A DNA stretch of 64,000 bases, taken from Strix aluco. Its lineage: Eukaryota; Chordata; Aves; Strigiformes; Strigidae. The position numbers were made by a program, and so were the translations under genes. The stretch is taken from positions 60,024,463 through 60,088,462 of the forward strand of contig NC_133971.1 of the NCBI RefSeq assembly GCF_031877795.1, read 5' to 3'. Shown here piece after piece: positions 50,028 through 60,400 of the stretch (its first letter is position 1; every line of letters starts with the position of its first letter). The notes beneath the pieces were generated by a model, which was not told the DNA's origin, searched no databases, and saw nothing but the letters and a program-made list of their open reading frames with translations.

Positions 50028-50048
50028 AAAAAATAAATAAATAAAATA
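50028..50048. repeat. AAAT tetranucleotide repeat inside the CpG island
   Basis: TAAAAAATAAATAAATAAAA is an AT-only island of about 21 bases in GC-rich surroundings, roughly 620 bases upstream of the TMEM271 start codon. It is probably a microsatellite. An A/T-rich promoter element is a weaker alternative. Confidence 0.75.
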
Positions 50049-50370
50049 GAGAGGACGCGAGCACGGAAACAAGCGGCAGCCCTCCGCACCGATGCCGGCG
50101 GGGGGGCGCAAACCACCACCACCCCCACCACCCCCCCACCGCCCTAGCTGCGCGTCCCTCGCTCTGCTCCCCGGCAAGAAGTCGGCCGGAGGGCGGCCTG
50201 CGGCACCCCCGCGCACCCCGTGCCACGCAGGAGGGAGGGCGGGGAGGCCGTCCTCGCCACCCCCGGGCCGAAGTGGACGGAGCCGGGGGTCGCACTTTCC
50301 CCACCACCACCCGCGGCTGGCCGGCGAGCCGTCCCCCCCCCCGTCCCCCCGCCCGCCGCGGCTCCCATCC

Positions 50371-50380
50371 ATAATTAATC
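50371..50380. promoter_or_regulatory. TAATTA homeodomain-type site in the CpG island
   Basis: ATAATTAATC stands out as a palindromic TAATTA core in nearly pure G/C sequence, about 290 bases upstream of the TMEM271 ATG. TAATTA is the classic core bound by Antp/LIM/paired-class homeodomains. A GATAAG lies at 50400-50405. Function is inferred only. Confidence 0.35.
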
Positions 50381-50440
50381 GCCTCCCCGCAGCCGCTGCG
50401 ATAAGAGAGGGCGGGCGGGGACGAGGAGGCGGCGGCGGCC

Positions 50441-50464
50441 GGGAGGCGGGGGGGGCGGGGGGGG
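50441..50464 (+). repeat. G-tract cluster, potential G-quadruplex near the promoter
   Basis: GGG, then two runs of eight or more G broken by single C residues or by A and GC, form a dense G-rich element about 205-230 bases before the TMEM271 ATG. It overlaps GC-box-like sequence, so it may serve as an Sp1-type promoter element, a 5'UTR structure, or both, depending on the start site. Confidence 0.6.
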
Positions 50465-50565
50465 AGCGTGTGCGCTCGCCGCGCCCGGCTCACTGCGGCC
50501 GGCGGCTGCCTGCCGTGCGGAGCGGAGCGGAGCCTAGCCGCCCCGTCGGGGAACGCCGCGCTCGC

Positions 50566-50628
50566 ATGGCCGCGCCGCGCCGCGCCGCCGCCGCTGCGGG
50601 GCCGGGGGGTGCCGCGGGAGGAGGATGA
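50566..50628 (+). promoter_or_regulatory. Upstream ORF 1 of TMEM271 (20 codons)
   Basis: The ATG at 50566 has G at +4 and C at -3, a middling context. It opens a 20-codon frame rich in Ala, Gly, Pro and Arg. Its TGA (50626-50628) overlaps the next upstream ATG at 50625 as ATGA. Whether it is in the mRNA depends on the unknown transcription start. The same frame is open back to an ATG at 50092, so a longer upstream frame is possible if transcription starts further up. Confidence 0.4.
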
Positions 50629-50672
50629 GGCGGGCGGCGTGGCGGCGGCGGCGGCGGCGGCGCGGAGGATGA
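50625..50672 (+). promoter_or_regulatory. Upstream ORF 2 of TMEM271 (15 codons), overlapping the main start
   Basis: The ATG at 50625 has A at -3 (GAGGAGGATGA). It encodes a 15-residue peptide dominated by seven consecutive Arg from the CGG repeat. Its TGA at 50670-50672 overlaps the TMEM271 ATG (50669-50671) as ATGA. Ribosomes translating it would stop exactly on the main start codon. It lies close to the coding start, so it is likely to be in the leader. Confidence 0.5.
50641..50662. repeat. GGC/CGG triplet repeat, about 7 units
   Basis: Pure GGC units immediately before the TMEM271 ATG, probably in the 5'UTR and inside uORF 2. Changes in unit number would keep the uORF 2 frame. Confidence 0.85.
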
Positions 50673-51763
50673 AGTGGAGCGTGCGGGGAGCCTGCGCCGC
50701 GCTCTCCAGCTGCCTCCTGCTCGCCTGCGCCCTCAGTGCCGCCGCCGTGGGCCTCAAGTGCTTCTCGCTGGGCTCCGAGCTCAAGGGCGAGCCCTTCCGC
50801 CTGGGTACCGCCGCCGGCGCTTTCTACTCGGGGCTGCTGCTGGCCGCCGGCCTCTCGCTGCTCGCCGCCGCGCTGCTTTGCTGTCGCCCGCCCGACGAGG
50901 CGCCTGCGGCGCCGGCTCCGGACCCGAACCCGGACCCGGCCTCGGCCCTGGCCCCGGCCGGGGATCCGGTCCCGGCGGGCGGCGGCCCCGGCGGGGGGGA
51001 GGCGACGGCCGCGCCGTCGGGGCCGGTGGAGAAGGCGCCGCCCGGGGGACGGCAGAACTTCCTGCTGCTGGGGGTGCTGGTGTTCATGCTGGGCGTGCTG
51101 AGCGCCTTCGCCGGCGCCGTCATCGACGGCGACACCGTGTCGCTGGTGGAGAGGAAGTACTCGCACTACTGCCTGCTGCAGCCCGGCGGCGCGGCCCGCC
51201 CGCGGAGCGGCCCTGCGGCCTCCGACGGCTCTGCCGCGGCGCTCCGCTGTCAGAAGCTGCGGGACTACCAACAAGGCTTGGTGCTCTCCACCGTCTTCAA
51301 CGCGCTGGAGTGCCTCCTGGGCCTGCTCAACTTGCTCCTCGTCAAGAACTACAAGGCCTCGCAGCAGCGCGGGCGGCGGCGGCGGCGGCGGCGAGCGACC
51401 CCGGCGGCGGCGGCGGCGGCGGGCGGGCGGCGGCGACGGCGGCGAGGCGGCGGCGGCGGCGGCGGGCGGCGGGCGCCGCGCCATAGCCAGGGCTCCCTTT
51501 TCTCCGGCGGCGAGCCCGAGCTCGGCCCTGCGGATTGCCCCTTCCAGGCTGTCTCGTACATCAACGTGGGCGTCTTCCACGTCTTCGACGAGGCCGGCGT
51601 GGAGGTGCATTGCGGCGGGCATCCCTCCGTCGAGCTGCCCGGCTACTCGCCCATGGACCCCGAGCTCAACGCCTCCTACCCCTACTGCTACCCGCTGCCC
51701 AGCGAGCAGCCCCCCGCCTACGAGGAGATCTACCCCGGGGAGCCCTGCGCTCACGGCACCTAG
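50669..51763 (+). CDS. TMEM271: Transmembrane protein 271, single exon
   Basis: One uninterrupted frame of 364 codons that I recognise as TMEM271, an uncharacterised vertebrate membrane protein, from the start MKWSVRGACAALSSCLLL and blocks such as LGVLVFMLGVLSAFAGAVID and VERKYSHYC. Four hydrophobic segments lie at about residues 8-29, 48-72, 131-152 and 203-225. Basic residues flank them in a way that puts both ends and the Pro/Gly-rich loop 73-130 in the cytosol. The larger outer loop (153-202) has Cys168 and Cys194, a possible disulfide. The tail carries Arg-, Ala- and Gly-runs (234-268) and PPAY at 348-351. The ATG at 50669 is the first in-frame ATG, has A at -3, and begins the recognised family sequence. 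The frame is open upstream to 50468 but starts there with GTG only. Function is unknown. Confidence 0.9.
   Translation: MKWSVRGACAALSSCLLLACALSAAAVGLKCFSLGSELKGEPFRLGTAAGAFYSGLLLAAGLSLLAAALLCCRPPDEAPAAPAPDPNPDPASALAPAGDPVPAGGGPGGGEATAAPSGPVEKAPPGGRQNFLLLGVLVFMLGVLSAFAGAVIDGDTVSLVERKYSHYCLLQPGGAARPRSGPAASDGSAAALRCQKLRDYQQGLVLSTVFNALECLLGLLNLLLVKNYKASQQRGRRRRRRRATPAAAAAAGGRRRRRRGGGGGGGRRAPRHSQGSLFSGGEPELGPADCPFQAVSYINVGVFHVFDEAGVEVHCGGHPSVELPGYSPMDPELNASYPYCYPLPSEQPPAYEEIYPGEPCAHGT
51370..51480. repeat. CGG-type triplet repeat tract within the TMEM271 coding region
   Basis: Several blocks of CGG/GGC/GCG units are interrupted by single bases that change the register. One reading frame therefore yields seven Arg, six Ala, six Arg and then seven Gly in succession (residues about 236-266). 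The tract lies in the cytosolic tail just after the fourth membrane segment. It is a likely site of length variation and of sequencing or assembly error. Confidence 0.8.
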
Positions 51764-52807
51764 CGCCGACCTCCGGCGGGACGCCCGGCTCCCCGCCCGG
51801 CCCCAACTCGCCGTGACAGCCGGGAGCGGGACCGGCGCTGTGGCGGTACCGGGAGCGGGCCCACCAGCGCCTCGCAGCCGCGGGGCTCGGGGACAACCCT
51901 TGCACCACCGACGGCATGGCCCCGCCGCCGCGGGCGCAGCAGGCCGCGGGCAGGGTGCCGCCGTGCCTCTGGCTCTGCGGAAGCTTCTTCTCCCTCCCTT
52001 ACTGTTTTCCCCTTTCTTTCCCCCCACCCCTTCCTCACACCGACCCTCACACTGTCCCTCCGTCCGCCGGCGGCTGAATTTTCCAAAGGCTGCGCAAGAA
52101 ACGCCTAAGGGTTGGTTCCTCCGCCGCCTCTCCTTCGTAGCCAAGTTTAGTTCCCTTCAAGTGATTCATCAGTCTCCAGCTTTAGCAGTCCAGAGTTACC
52201 CATTTATGATAACCAGCCAGTGTAAGGAAAAGGTGTCATGAAGCTTCTTTACCTCTCAAAAGAGCTAAATTTCTAAACAACGCAGAGACATTTGTGTCAC
52301 GTTTACTAGAGGTGTATTGGGGATCTTTAACGTTTACACTACTCCTTGGGAGAATTGAGTTCTGTTTTAAGATTTAGTGAGTTAAAACATTCGTTGGTCT
52401 TGTAAGATGCACATTGAGAAAAACCTGCACTTTGAAAAAGAAACAGGAAAAAAAAAAATCAACGTTTTTGTACACTAACGTGCCTGCTTTTGTTGATAAC
52501 TTCTTACTGTAAAAGCTTTCAGAAGTCTATAGTGAAAATGTTTGGTAAATTCACTGCAGTTTAAAATTGGTGATTAGTTCCTTTACTAAAACAACTGAGA
52601 TGTTGCTAGGATATGACAGTTAAAAGGAAGTCCCAATGTCATACACATTCCTTTTTGTAAACAGGTTCTGTGTTTTTAATGCAAGGCAGGATTTCTTTTT
52701 GGTTTACACAGGTGAAGGGTTTAATTCTATTTTGTACAACTACATGGTTTACCTTGTAAAGCGTTCCATTTTACCTGTTACAATTCACCAATCTGGTAAG
52801 CTTGAAA

Positions 52808-52813
52808 ATTAAA
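52808..52813 (+). terminator. Candidate polyadenylation signal ATTAAA
   Basis: ATTAAA, the commonest variant of AATAAA, lies about 1.05 kb after the TMEM271 stop and is followed by a T-rich and TA-rich stretch. No canonical AATAAA was seen closer to the stop. Confidence 0.4.
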
Positions 52814-52825
52814 GTTTTATTTGAA

Positions 52826-52839
52826 ATATATATATATAT
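52826..52839. repeat. Short AT dinucleotide repeat
   Basis: Seven AT units, directly after the candidate polyadenylation signal. Confidence 0.85.
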
Positions 52840-54396
52840 TGTAAAACAACCTTAACTGGTGCAGTGGTCACAGTTTTAAAGGGAAAAAAAAAAAAAAAAG
52901 GAAAGAGATAAACCATCTTGGAAGACATCTTCCAAATGTGTTTTCAAAATAGTATTTATACTCCTATTACAAAGCAAGAATTTTCTGGTTTAAAAAAAAA
53001 AAAAAAAGGTCACTTTAATTCCTGAAGGGGAGAAATAATGGGATTGTATGCTGTTAACACTTTCTGAACTTAGAGGCTTTCTGCAAAGAGAAAAACTGCT
53101 AAATCCTCCTTTTGGGTTCTGCTGTAGAATGCCAGTACCAGGTAGTGTAAGAAAGTGCTAATTAAAGAGAAGCAGGTATGGCATATTTTATTACTCATTT
53201 AAGAATAGGTAAAGGCTTAATTTTATGTTGCACAAAGAACAAAAAAGCAACTCCTCAGATTGCATTTGGTTTGGTAACCCCTCCCTCAGTTATGACATAC
53301 TGAAATTAAATATTACAAAACAACCTTTCTGTTAATTCTGTCTTTGGAGCCTGCTGCATAATGCCAGTGTATCAGCTACCCAGAAAGAGAGTTAAGGAGA
53401 ATGCAAAGTGACAGTGTATTTCTGTGGTTGATGGAAAATTATTTTTAAATTTTTAGCTGCAGAGAGACTGACGTAAGTTACAGCCTTAAAATTGAAGGGA
53501 AGATTTTAGCCTAAAAATATTCAAATCTCTCTGCACTGTTTTGTTTTCTAAAGTGTTTTGACTTGCACACTTTGTATAATCTAAAATGCCTGAGAAGTCT
53601 TAAAATTACAGACTGATGTCTGTGAAGCTCACAATTAAAGCTCTAGAGAAGACAGTTAAAAGCAGCAGTTGCCAGTTTGCCAAGTAGTTCTGAGTAGCAG
53701 AAATTTAAAATACAGCTCTTTTTGGCCAGCAGATTTCCTTGTGCGGAACGCCAGCCCTAGCTAAGTCCCATTTTAGTACTGAAGACTGGTTTTATGCTGG
53801 CTCTCTGCAGATGCACCTCCTTAACCCCTTATGGGGAAGTGACTGGGAAGTCCAGTAATTTTTACCTACGGTACTAATTTAGGCACAAAACCAATCCCAT
53901 GACACACTATATTGTTACACAGCCAAGATTTTGCAAAATGAGTAACTAAAGCAAGGAGGCCAAATCCTTATGTAGGTCTCCAATTAGATGAGTTTATTGA
54001 GACAGCATAGTACCCTGTACTGAATTAAATGGGAACTGCTAGGCTGCAGGGTGATTTTGAAAAACAGTCCAGCTAGGTGCCTAAATACAGATGAAGAAAT
54101 GTAATAATAGTTGTTGACTTTAAAAAAATTGGCTATATACATTGTAGTTTGTGGAAATTTTATCTTAGTTTTACTTCAGGAATTGATTTTTGACATAAAA
54201 AGATGGTATTTTACTTAAGATAACTATTTTAGGAATTTTGAACTAGACAATTCTGAAACTCCAGATGTTCCAAAGATCAGTGCTCAGGGAATTAAAAGGA
54301 AAGTCAAGAAAGCTACCTATTATATTCAATTGTTTAATTGTAGACAACTTTAAACTATGAATTTTTAAGATTTTTAAATTCAGAACTTTTCTTTTC

Positions 54397-54438
54397 TGTG
54401 TGTGCGTGTGTACACGCATGTGTGAGTGTGTTTGTGTT
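54397..54438. repeat. Imperfect TG/CA-rich microsatellite
   Basis: Stretch of TGTG units broken by CG, AC and AG dinucleotides (TGTGTGTGCGTGTG and following). Confidence 0.8.
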
Positions 54439-57400
54439 TTATTTGTCTGTTCAGAATGCCATTGAGTTAGGATATTTATTTGTGGCTCAGTTTTAGTTCC
54501 CAAATTTCTACTTTTCTTCATTTGGGCTTTTATCCCCTGTAATAGTTTAATTTAGTGGTGGACAGATTGCCAGAATAATGTCCAAGTCGGACTCCCACCA
54601 AAGCCAGTAGGTGTCATTTTATTGACTTCAGTGGGTCTGGGCACAAACGATACGTAACACCTACTATAAATAATCTTTAAAGTAATATTGATCTTCTGGC
54701 ATGACAGGATGCAGCAGTGGCATATTATTTCTCAGTTATTTATTTGTATGGACAGCAGTATTAAGGGAGGTCACCTATGGTATTATACGTATTTTTTTAA
54801 AAACAGGAAAAAAAAAAATTGGCAGACAAATTGACCAAACAAGCCATGTTTTCTTAAAGATGGTATACAAGTGTTTCAGGTATCTGGTAACTAACTTTTC
54901 TGATAAAACACCACACATATTTATTTCTCAGTGAGAAGAAACTTATAAATACAGGATACAAGATGAAGCTTCACAAGCATGATTGCAGTATTGTGAAGCT
55001 ATTTTTAGCAAACCTGAATCATCACTCTATCTTCTGAGCAATAATGTTAGAGTGTATAAACTGTACTGTGACGAAATTGAAAATAGGCTGGTATGGGAAG
55101 CATTGGAGCGTAGGTTAATTACCTTAGAGGACTCATACTGTCCCTTTATTTTCCATTCTGTCACATGATTGTCAAGGCAAATGCAAGCCTGATCGATTCG
55201 TGTCACTGGAGGATGTAAACTGCAAAGCTTTTGCCTTAAGTAGCAAAACCAGGGAGAACGGAATAGAAACATTGTGTATGTGCTATCAAATCTCCATTTT
55301 GCTTAGCTGAAGTAACAAGAAGACTGGTTTTTGCCCCACGGCTTGTTGTTTTAATTTGCTCACAGCTTTACTTGCATCTGTTCAAAAGGAGGGAAGAATA
55401 GATACTGCTGTTTTGGTCACAGTGGAGTACTGATTTGGCAGCAGACTGCTCCCAGCTTTCCTGTCCCTTTTGCAGGTAATAGTGTCTAGTCAAGGGATGA
55501 AATGGTGGAAAATCAAGTCTGCTGTCTTTGATGCAAAAGGATTTGCCTTCATATGGAAGAGATGTATTCCCATCAGCCTATTAGCAATTCACATGAATTA
55601 TTTTCACACTCCAACATCCTTGCTTAAATCTGTTACTTATACTTTGCATTGTAATTGACAGACACAATATACATGAATCTAAAACAGGAAAAAATGATGT
55701 TAGAGAGAAATTGTATTCAAGTAGTACAGATTTTACTCAAAAGTTTGATTTCACTGTAGGACTTCTTTGGTTCACCAAAAAGCGCTATGGTGGCTGGTAT
55801 AACTTAGATATATTTCAGACATACTGTTTAATCATCAGAAAAGGTTTCTGAATGTTCACATGAGAATGGCAATCTGTTTCTGCTTTTGGACATAGTACAT
55901 ATGAAAACCTTTTCTTCATTTTGCCATTTAATCTGAGATTGATCCTCAAGAAATTGTCAGTAATTGATCTTGTAATTTTAGGATCAATAAAATACGTTCT
56001 AAAGCACAGCATATCCTGTAAGAAAAGCCTAATGCTCTTGATTTCATATTCTTCATTGTCTTAGACAAATGTCTAATAATACAACTGGAACTAGGGAATT
56101 AATTACCACTTTCATTACAAAAAGGTGTTTTTCAGGGAATTACAACTTGTACAAGTGGAACTCTAACATAAAATTCCAGATTTTACCGTGAAGTAGAGTC
56201 TGTTTCCGTAAGTTAGATATTTCTCAGTTACGGGATGTTCCAGTATTTTAGTGAAATTCCATTGCTAAAAATTTACATCTGTTAACTTCATATGATAGCA
56301 CTCTTTAAGTGTGCTAGTTATCTCTCCTTAAAGAGAGGCTCATATTTCCAGTTAAAATGCGTAAGGGTGAGATTGAATGTCTTATGGTCACTGTCCAGTT
56401 TTTAAATTTCTCAATTATCTCTCAATACTTAATGACATGTGACTAGTGCTTAGTGTATGTTCCAGAATCAGTAACAGCTGATCTAATAACAGCTTAGCAG
56501 ATCAAAATCATCCCCGGGAAGCCCACAGGCTAATGTAGCACTAGGGGAAAATCTTCAGATACATGTTGCAACAATACTGTGTATGGCATGTCCTGCCCAA
56601 AAGGAGGCACTGTCCAAACAAAGGAACTAGAAGAAATCTGAGAGTTTAAGCTGAGTGCAGGGGGGTTTTGTGTTCTTCCTATTACAGTAATGATTCTGAA
56701 ACTCTTCCGCTGTGTAGCTTTCTAAGAGTGAAATCCACAAGCTGGTGTTCTCAAAATTGGATTCAAATAACTGCCTTGCTCTCTGATGGCCAGCTGTGCT
56801 ATGTATTTTCCACACAAGGTTCAGGCACCTGGCGAAGTTCAGCTGAAGTTTATGGGTATGTCACCCTGATGTCATCCTAGATAATCTGAGACTGAAGACC
56901 AAATAATTTAAGAAGCCATAGAACTCTCTTAAGAAGAGTGTATTTTCCTTTACAGAGGAAAAAAGTCCTGATGTCCTCTTTCATTCCTTCTTGGACTCAG
57001 CTGCCTTAAACTTCAGTGAGTTTACTCTGAGGTAGGAGTGGAGGTGACATTGCAGACTGCTACTCCTTCACTCATTGAGTTTTAGATATCTGGAAAACCT
57101 CCTTAAGCTTTATGAAAGGAAACACTTCTAGTGAAAAAGACTCTGACTCATCACCAGATCACTAGATCACAGAAAGTCAATGTCCTTAGTGAAACTATCC
57201 AGTAGATGTATTCCAGTAGCAATACAAACTACTAAAAGTTACCACCGTTTCACTTCTGGATTTCTACTCCTGGCATGGTTCTGTTTAATGGGAATTTTGG
57301 GAAGTTCATTTCAGGATGTTTGAATCATTTGTTTCACTACAGCAGGTAGGGATTTAACACCTGCTAAATACCACAAGCATCCTTACCAGTTGGTCTCCTT

Positions 57401-60400
57401 TGTGGCCATTGTTAGCAGAGGATAAAGTGAAGTGTGGGAGGAGAGAAAGCTTATTGTGATCCTCTTTATGGGTTCATAGAAGTAAGCATTCATTGGTTTT
57501 ATATTAAGACACTAGATTTCAGAATGGAAGAATACCTATAATATCTAAAAGGATTATTTCCCAGAGATCTGTTTTTGGAAACCTAATACTTGGGTTTAGA
57601 GACGGTTCTTTCAGAATTTGCTTTTTCTCCCAGGTTCTACATTTTAAATGAAAGCTCATGTCACAAAAATACTCAGTGAAATCTCCAGGCATTTAAATTA
57701 TTAAATTTAGGAAGATTGAGTAGAACTGTCCTACAAATTACTGAGTGAGACCAATTCCTGTAGATGTCATACAAGGATTTTGGCACATGGTACAGATGGG
57801 GCCTTATATGCCAACATCCAAATTTTGGCATTTCCTCACAAATGAAGGAGGCAACAGAAAGGAAAGCTCCAGTCAATAATATCCAGTCCCAGGCAACAGG
57901 CAGTCATGGATTTTGAAAGAGCTATGTATAGTCTCAAGGTGTATGTAATTACCATGTATTCATGGTTGAAATGAAAGCCCTCACAAAGATATTCACAAGG
58001 GATTGTCAGTGGTGGATCTGAGTAGAGGCTCATCTTGCTAGGTCTAGGCCAAACGGCTCCTAGAAACATGGAAATGTCCTACCAAAAGAAGTTCATGCTT
58101 TCACTGGAGAAGTGAGAGCCACTGAGAATTTTCTACTTTGTTGCATTTTGGAATACCTGCCTCTTCCTCAATGACCCAGAGGATACCAGTGTATGCAGAT
58201 CATCTAAATTAGACTCCTGGGAAAACAGGAAACAGAAAGGCAAGTGTTGAAAATTATCTGTCCAAAATTTTTTGATGTATAATCAAAAGTTGTGTTAATT
58301 CCAGGAGCAGTACCTCCTGATCTGAGCAGTCAAAATTATTAGTAAACAAAAAAATCACTATGACCACAATAAGACTAGGAATTGAGAAAATCATATACTG
58401 CTTTCTGACTTGTCCTTTGCTCTAAATCAAAAGGAGAGAAATTCAGATATAGCTCTTTGTGAAACTGTTGCTAAGAAATATGGTTTGTTATGCTAAATTG
58501 AACAGAAGGGTGCTTCTCTCAACAAACTGGGAGCAGATAGCTGCACCAAAACACATTTGGCTGGCAGAGAGACTTCCTCTTCATTAAAGTCCTTGTAAGG
58601 CCCCTAAAAATGGGTGTGATGTGGTACTGGTTTGTATGTGTGTTGAGAGAAGGTAAAACAGGACATGCTGCAGCCCAGGTGAAACGCTGTCCTGTGTTAC
58701 AGGATGGGGAAGGCAGGTTGCTGTCATGATGCCGAGACTCCAGACTTGTTACACAGTTGTCTTGGGTGCAGAGGGGCCTAAGCTGCATGTAGGGAACTGC
58801 TCCTGGGTCACTTTTGCAAAAGCAAAACGCCCAAATCAAGTGGAATAGGAAGAGGAGGACTGTCTTTACTCCTCCCTGAACAAAATGGAAGTGATCAAAT
58901 TGCAGACCTTCACAACAGATGTGTTGAGTCCTGTCTTGGGTTCAGTTTTTATCCTCTGCTCCCCCTAGCTACTTCTCCGAAGGAACAGCGTACACACAGA
59001 CTCAGGATAGCAAAGTGCACACTTTCTACTGCCTCTGTGCTTAGGGGGAGAGTCTGCCAATGCTGTACTGAATTATTCAATCAGCTGGTGAGGCAATAAA
59101 TAGAAATGAGCAAGAAGACATGAAAAACCTTTGCCTGTGTCCTATAGTTGGCACATTACGAGAGCTGTATGATGCTCTGGGCTGTCCTTTGCTGAAGGCT
59201 GTGGCAGTTCTTATCTGCTTAAGGTCTGCAAGATCCAGAGCTCTAAGAATGAGGATTCGTGTTAGAAGTTTTCCTGGACTGATTTATCTCAAAAGTCAAA
59301 ATGAAACCCTGGCCCTGTTTCAGTAAATGCATCTCGGCATCAAAGCGTGAAAAGAAAAAAGCATAAACACGGCAAAACTGTTCATTCATTCATAGTTCAT
59401 TAATTTTTCATCAAGGACAGCAAAAAGACAAACATTGGCATTAACATCTCAGATCCAGAGAATTGCTTCGTTGTAAGAGGTTTTGAAGCTGACTGGTAAG
59501 GAAGCAGGAGAAGGTATTTACACCAAAGGACAATAGATAATTCACAATTCTGCTGTCATGCTGTTCATAATGTGCAGCAAAGGCTAACAAGAACAGAAAT
59601 TTCAACTTGCCTTATACATGCAGCTGGAAATGCTTCAAATCTCCAGATGACTATTCAAAAACTATTTTATACATGAGTAGACTAGATTTGCAGTGCGGTA
59701 CCTACTCTGTTCATAGATACATATTAGGAGTTTTTAGTCTTGTGTGTGCACAGCTAAAATATGTTTGCTGGCTGTGGACAGATAGCCATCTTCATTAGCC
59801 AGGTCACCGCCACTGGTGAGGTAAGCTCACCCATCTTACTTGGCACTGCAGCGGAGGAGGAGAGCACCTCCACTCAGCCACTAAATCTCAGCAGAAGTGC
59901 AGGCACTTCCAGCATCATGGAGCCACACCTGACTCTTCCCCAGTCACATTCCATGGGGGACCCCAGTGAAACCTGCAGGTCTGTGGAGAAGAAAGTACCG
60001 GCACACTTTTGCACAGTTCTCACAAGTAAAAGAAGCAAGATGAAGGGCAGTTTTGATCTTCAGCTGCTCGCCTTACGCTCAAGGTCAGTGAGATGTTCAG
60101 CAGCACAGGGCCTCAGCACACCATGGTGCGCAGCACACCAGGACGTCAGGTGCCACAGGAAACGCCTTTCTTTCCTGAAGGAGTTCTCAGTGTCACAAGA
60201 CCACACAGAGAAACTAAAGCACTGATGTCCCTAACTTACAGAGCTGCATAGTTCGACACAGAGAGGGTCATGGCACTGTGCTGTGATCCCCAACCCCTGC
60301 AGCTCATCAGTTGATGCACACTCATAGATGGAGAAGTAGGGGGAGTGGTGTGACAATTGTGCATTTAATCAGTTAAATTAAGCACTGATGGACCAGCCAA

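Larger units (their letters stand above)
49450..52150. promoter_or_regulatory. CpG island spanning promoter and gene body of TMEM271
   Basis: Base composition changes abruptly from AT-rich to very GC-rich with abundant CpG. It returns to AT-rich just after about 52150. The island contains the whole TMEM271 coding region and about 1.2 kb upstream. GC boxes are visible, for example GGGCGGGG at 50413-50420 and in the G-rich stretch at 50441-50464. No canonical TATA box lies at a convincing distance, which fits a CpG-island promoter. The transcription start cannot be fixed from sequence. The island could also fire a divergent noncoding transcript, but nothing here shows that directly. Confidence 0.85.
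51764..52840 (+). other. Probable 3' untranslated region of TMEM271
   Basis: It follows the TAG stop of TMEM271. It is GC-rich to about 52150, then A/T-rich. It has no coding capacity that I can support. The end is set provisionally by the candidate ATTAAA signal. Longer isoforms are possible, since further ATTAAA hexamers occur downstream, for example at 53161-53166. Confidence 0.5.

Noticed and set aside
50092..50628. 178-codon plus-strand open frame before TMEM271
   Set aside because: It is low-complexity, Pro/Arg/Gly-rich and in the CpG island. Only its last 20 codons, from the ATG at 50566, are kept as a possible uORF.
50468..50668. 67-residue N-terminal extension of TMEM271
   Set aside because: The frame is open but begins with GTG, not ATG. 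The first in-frame ATG is at 50669, where the recognised family sequence begins.
50674..51486. 270-codon plus-strand open frame inside TMEM271
   Set aside because: It is a shifted frame of the real coding sequence, with Arg/Ala/Gly composition only.
50534..52144. 536-codon minus-strand open frame opposite TMEM271
   Set aside because: It is an antisense shadow in a GC-rich island where stop codons are scarce. Residues are Arg/Ala/Pro/Gly-rich with no domain, and all frames here are open.
59761..60225. 154-codon plus-strand open frame
   Set aside because: No domain, no codon pattern and no exon signals that I could support.
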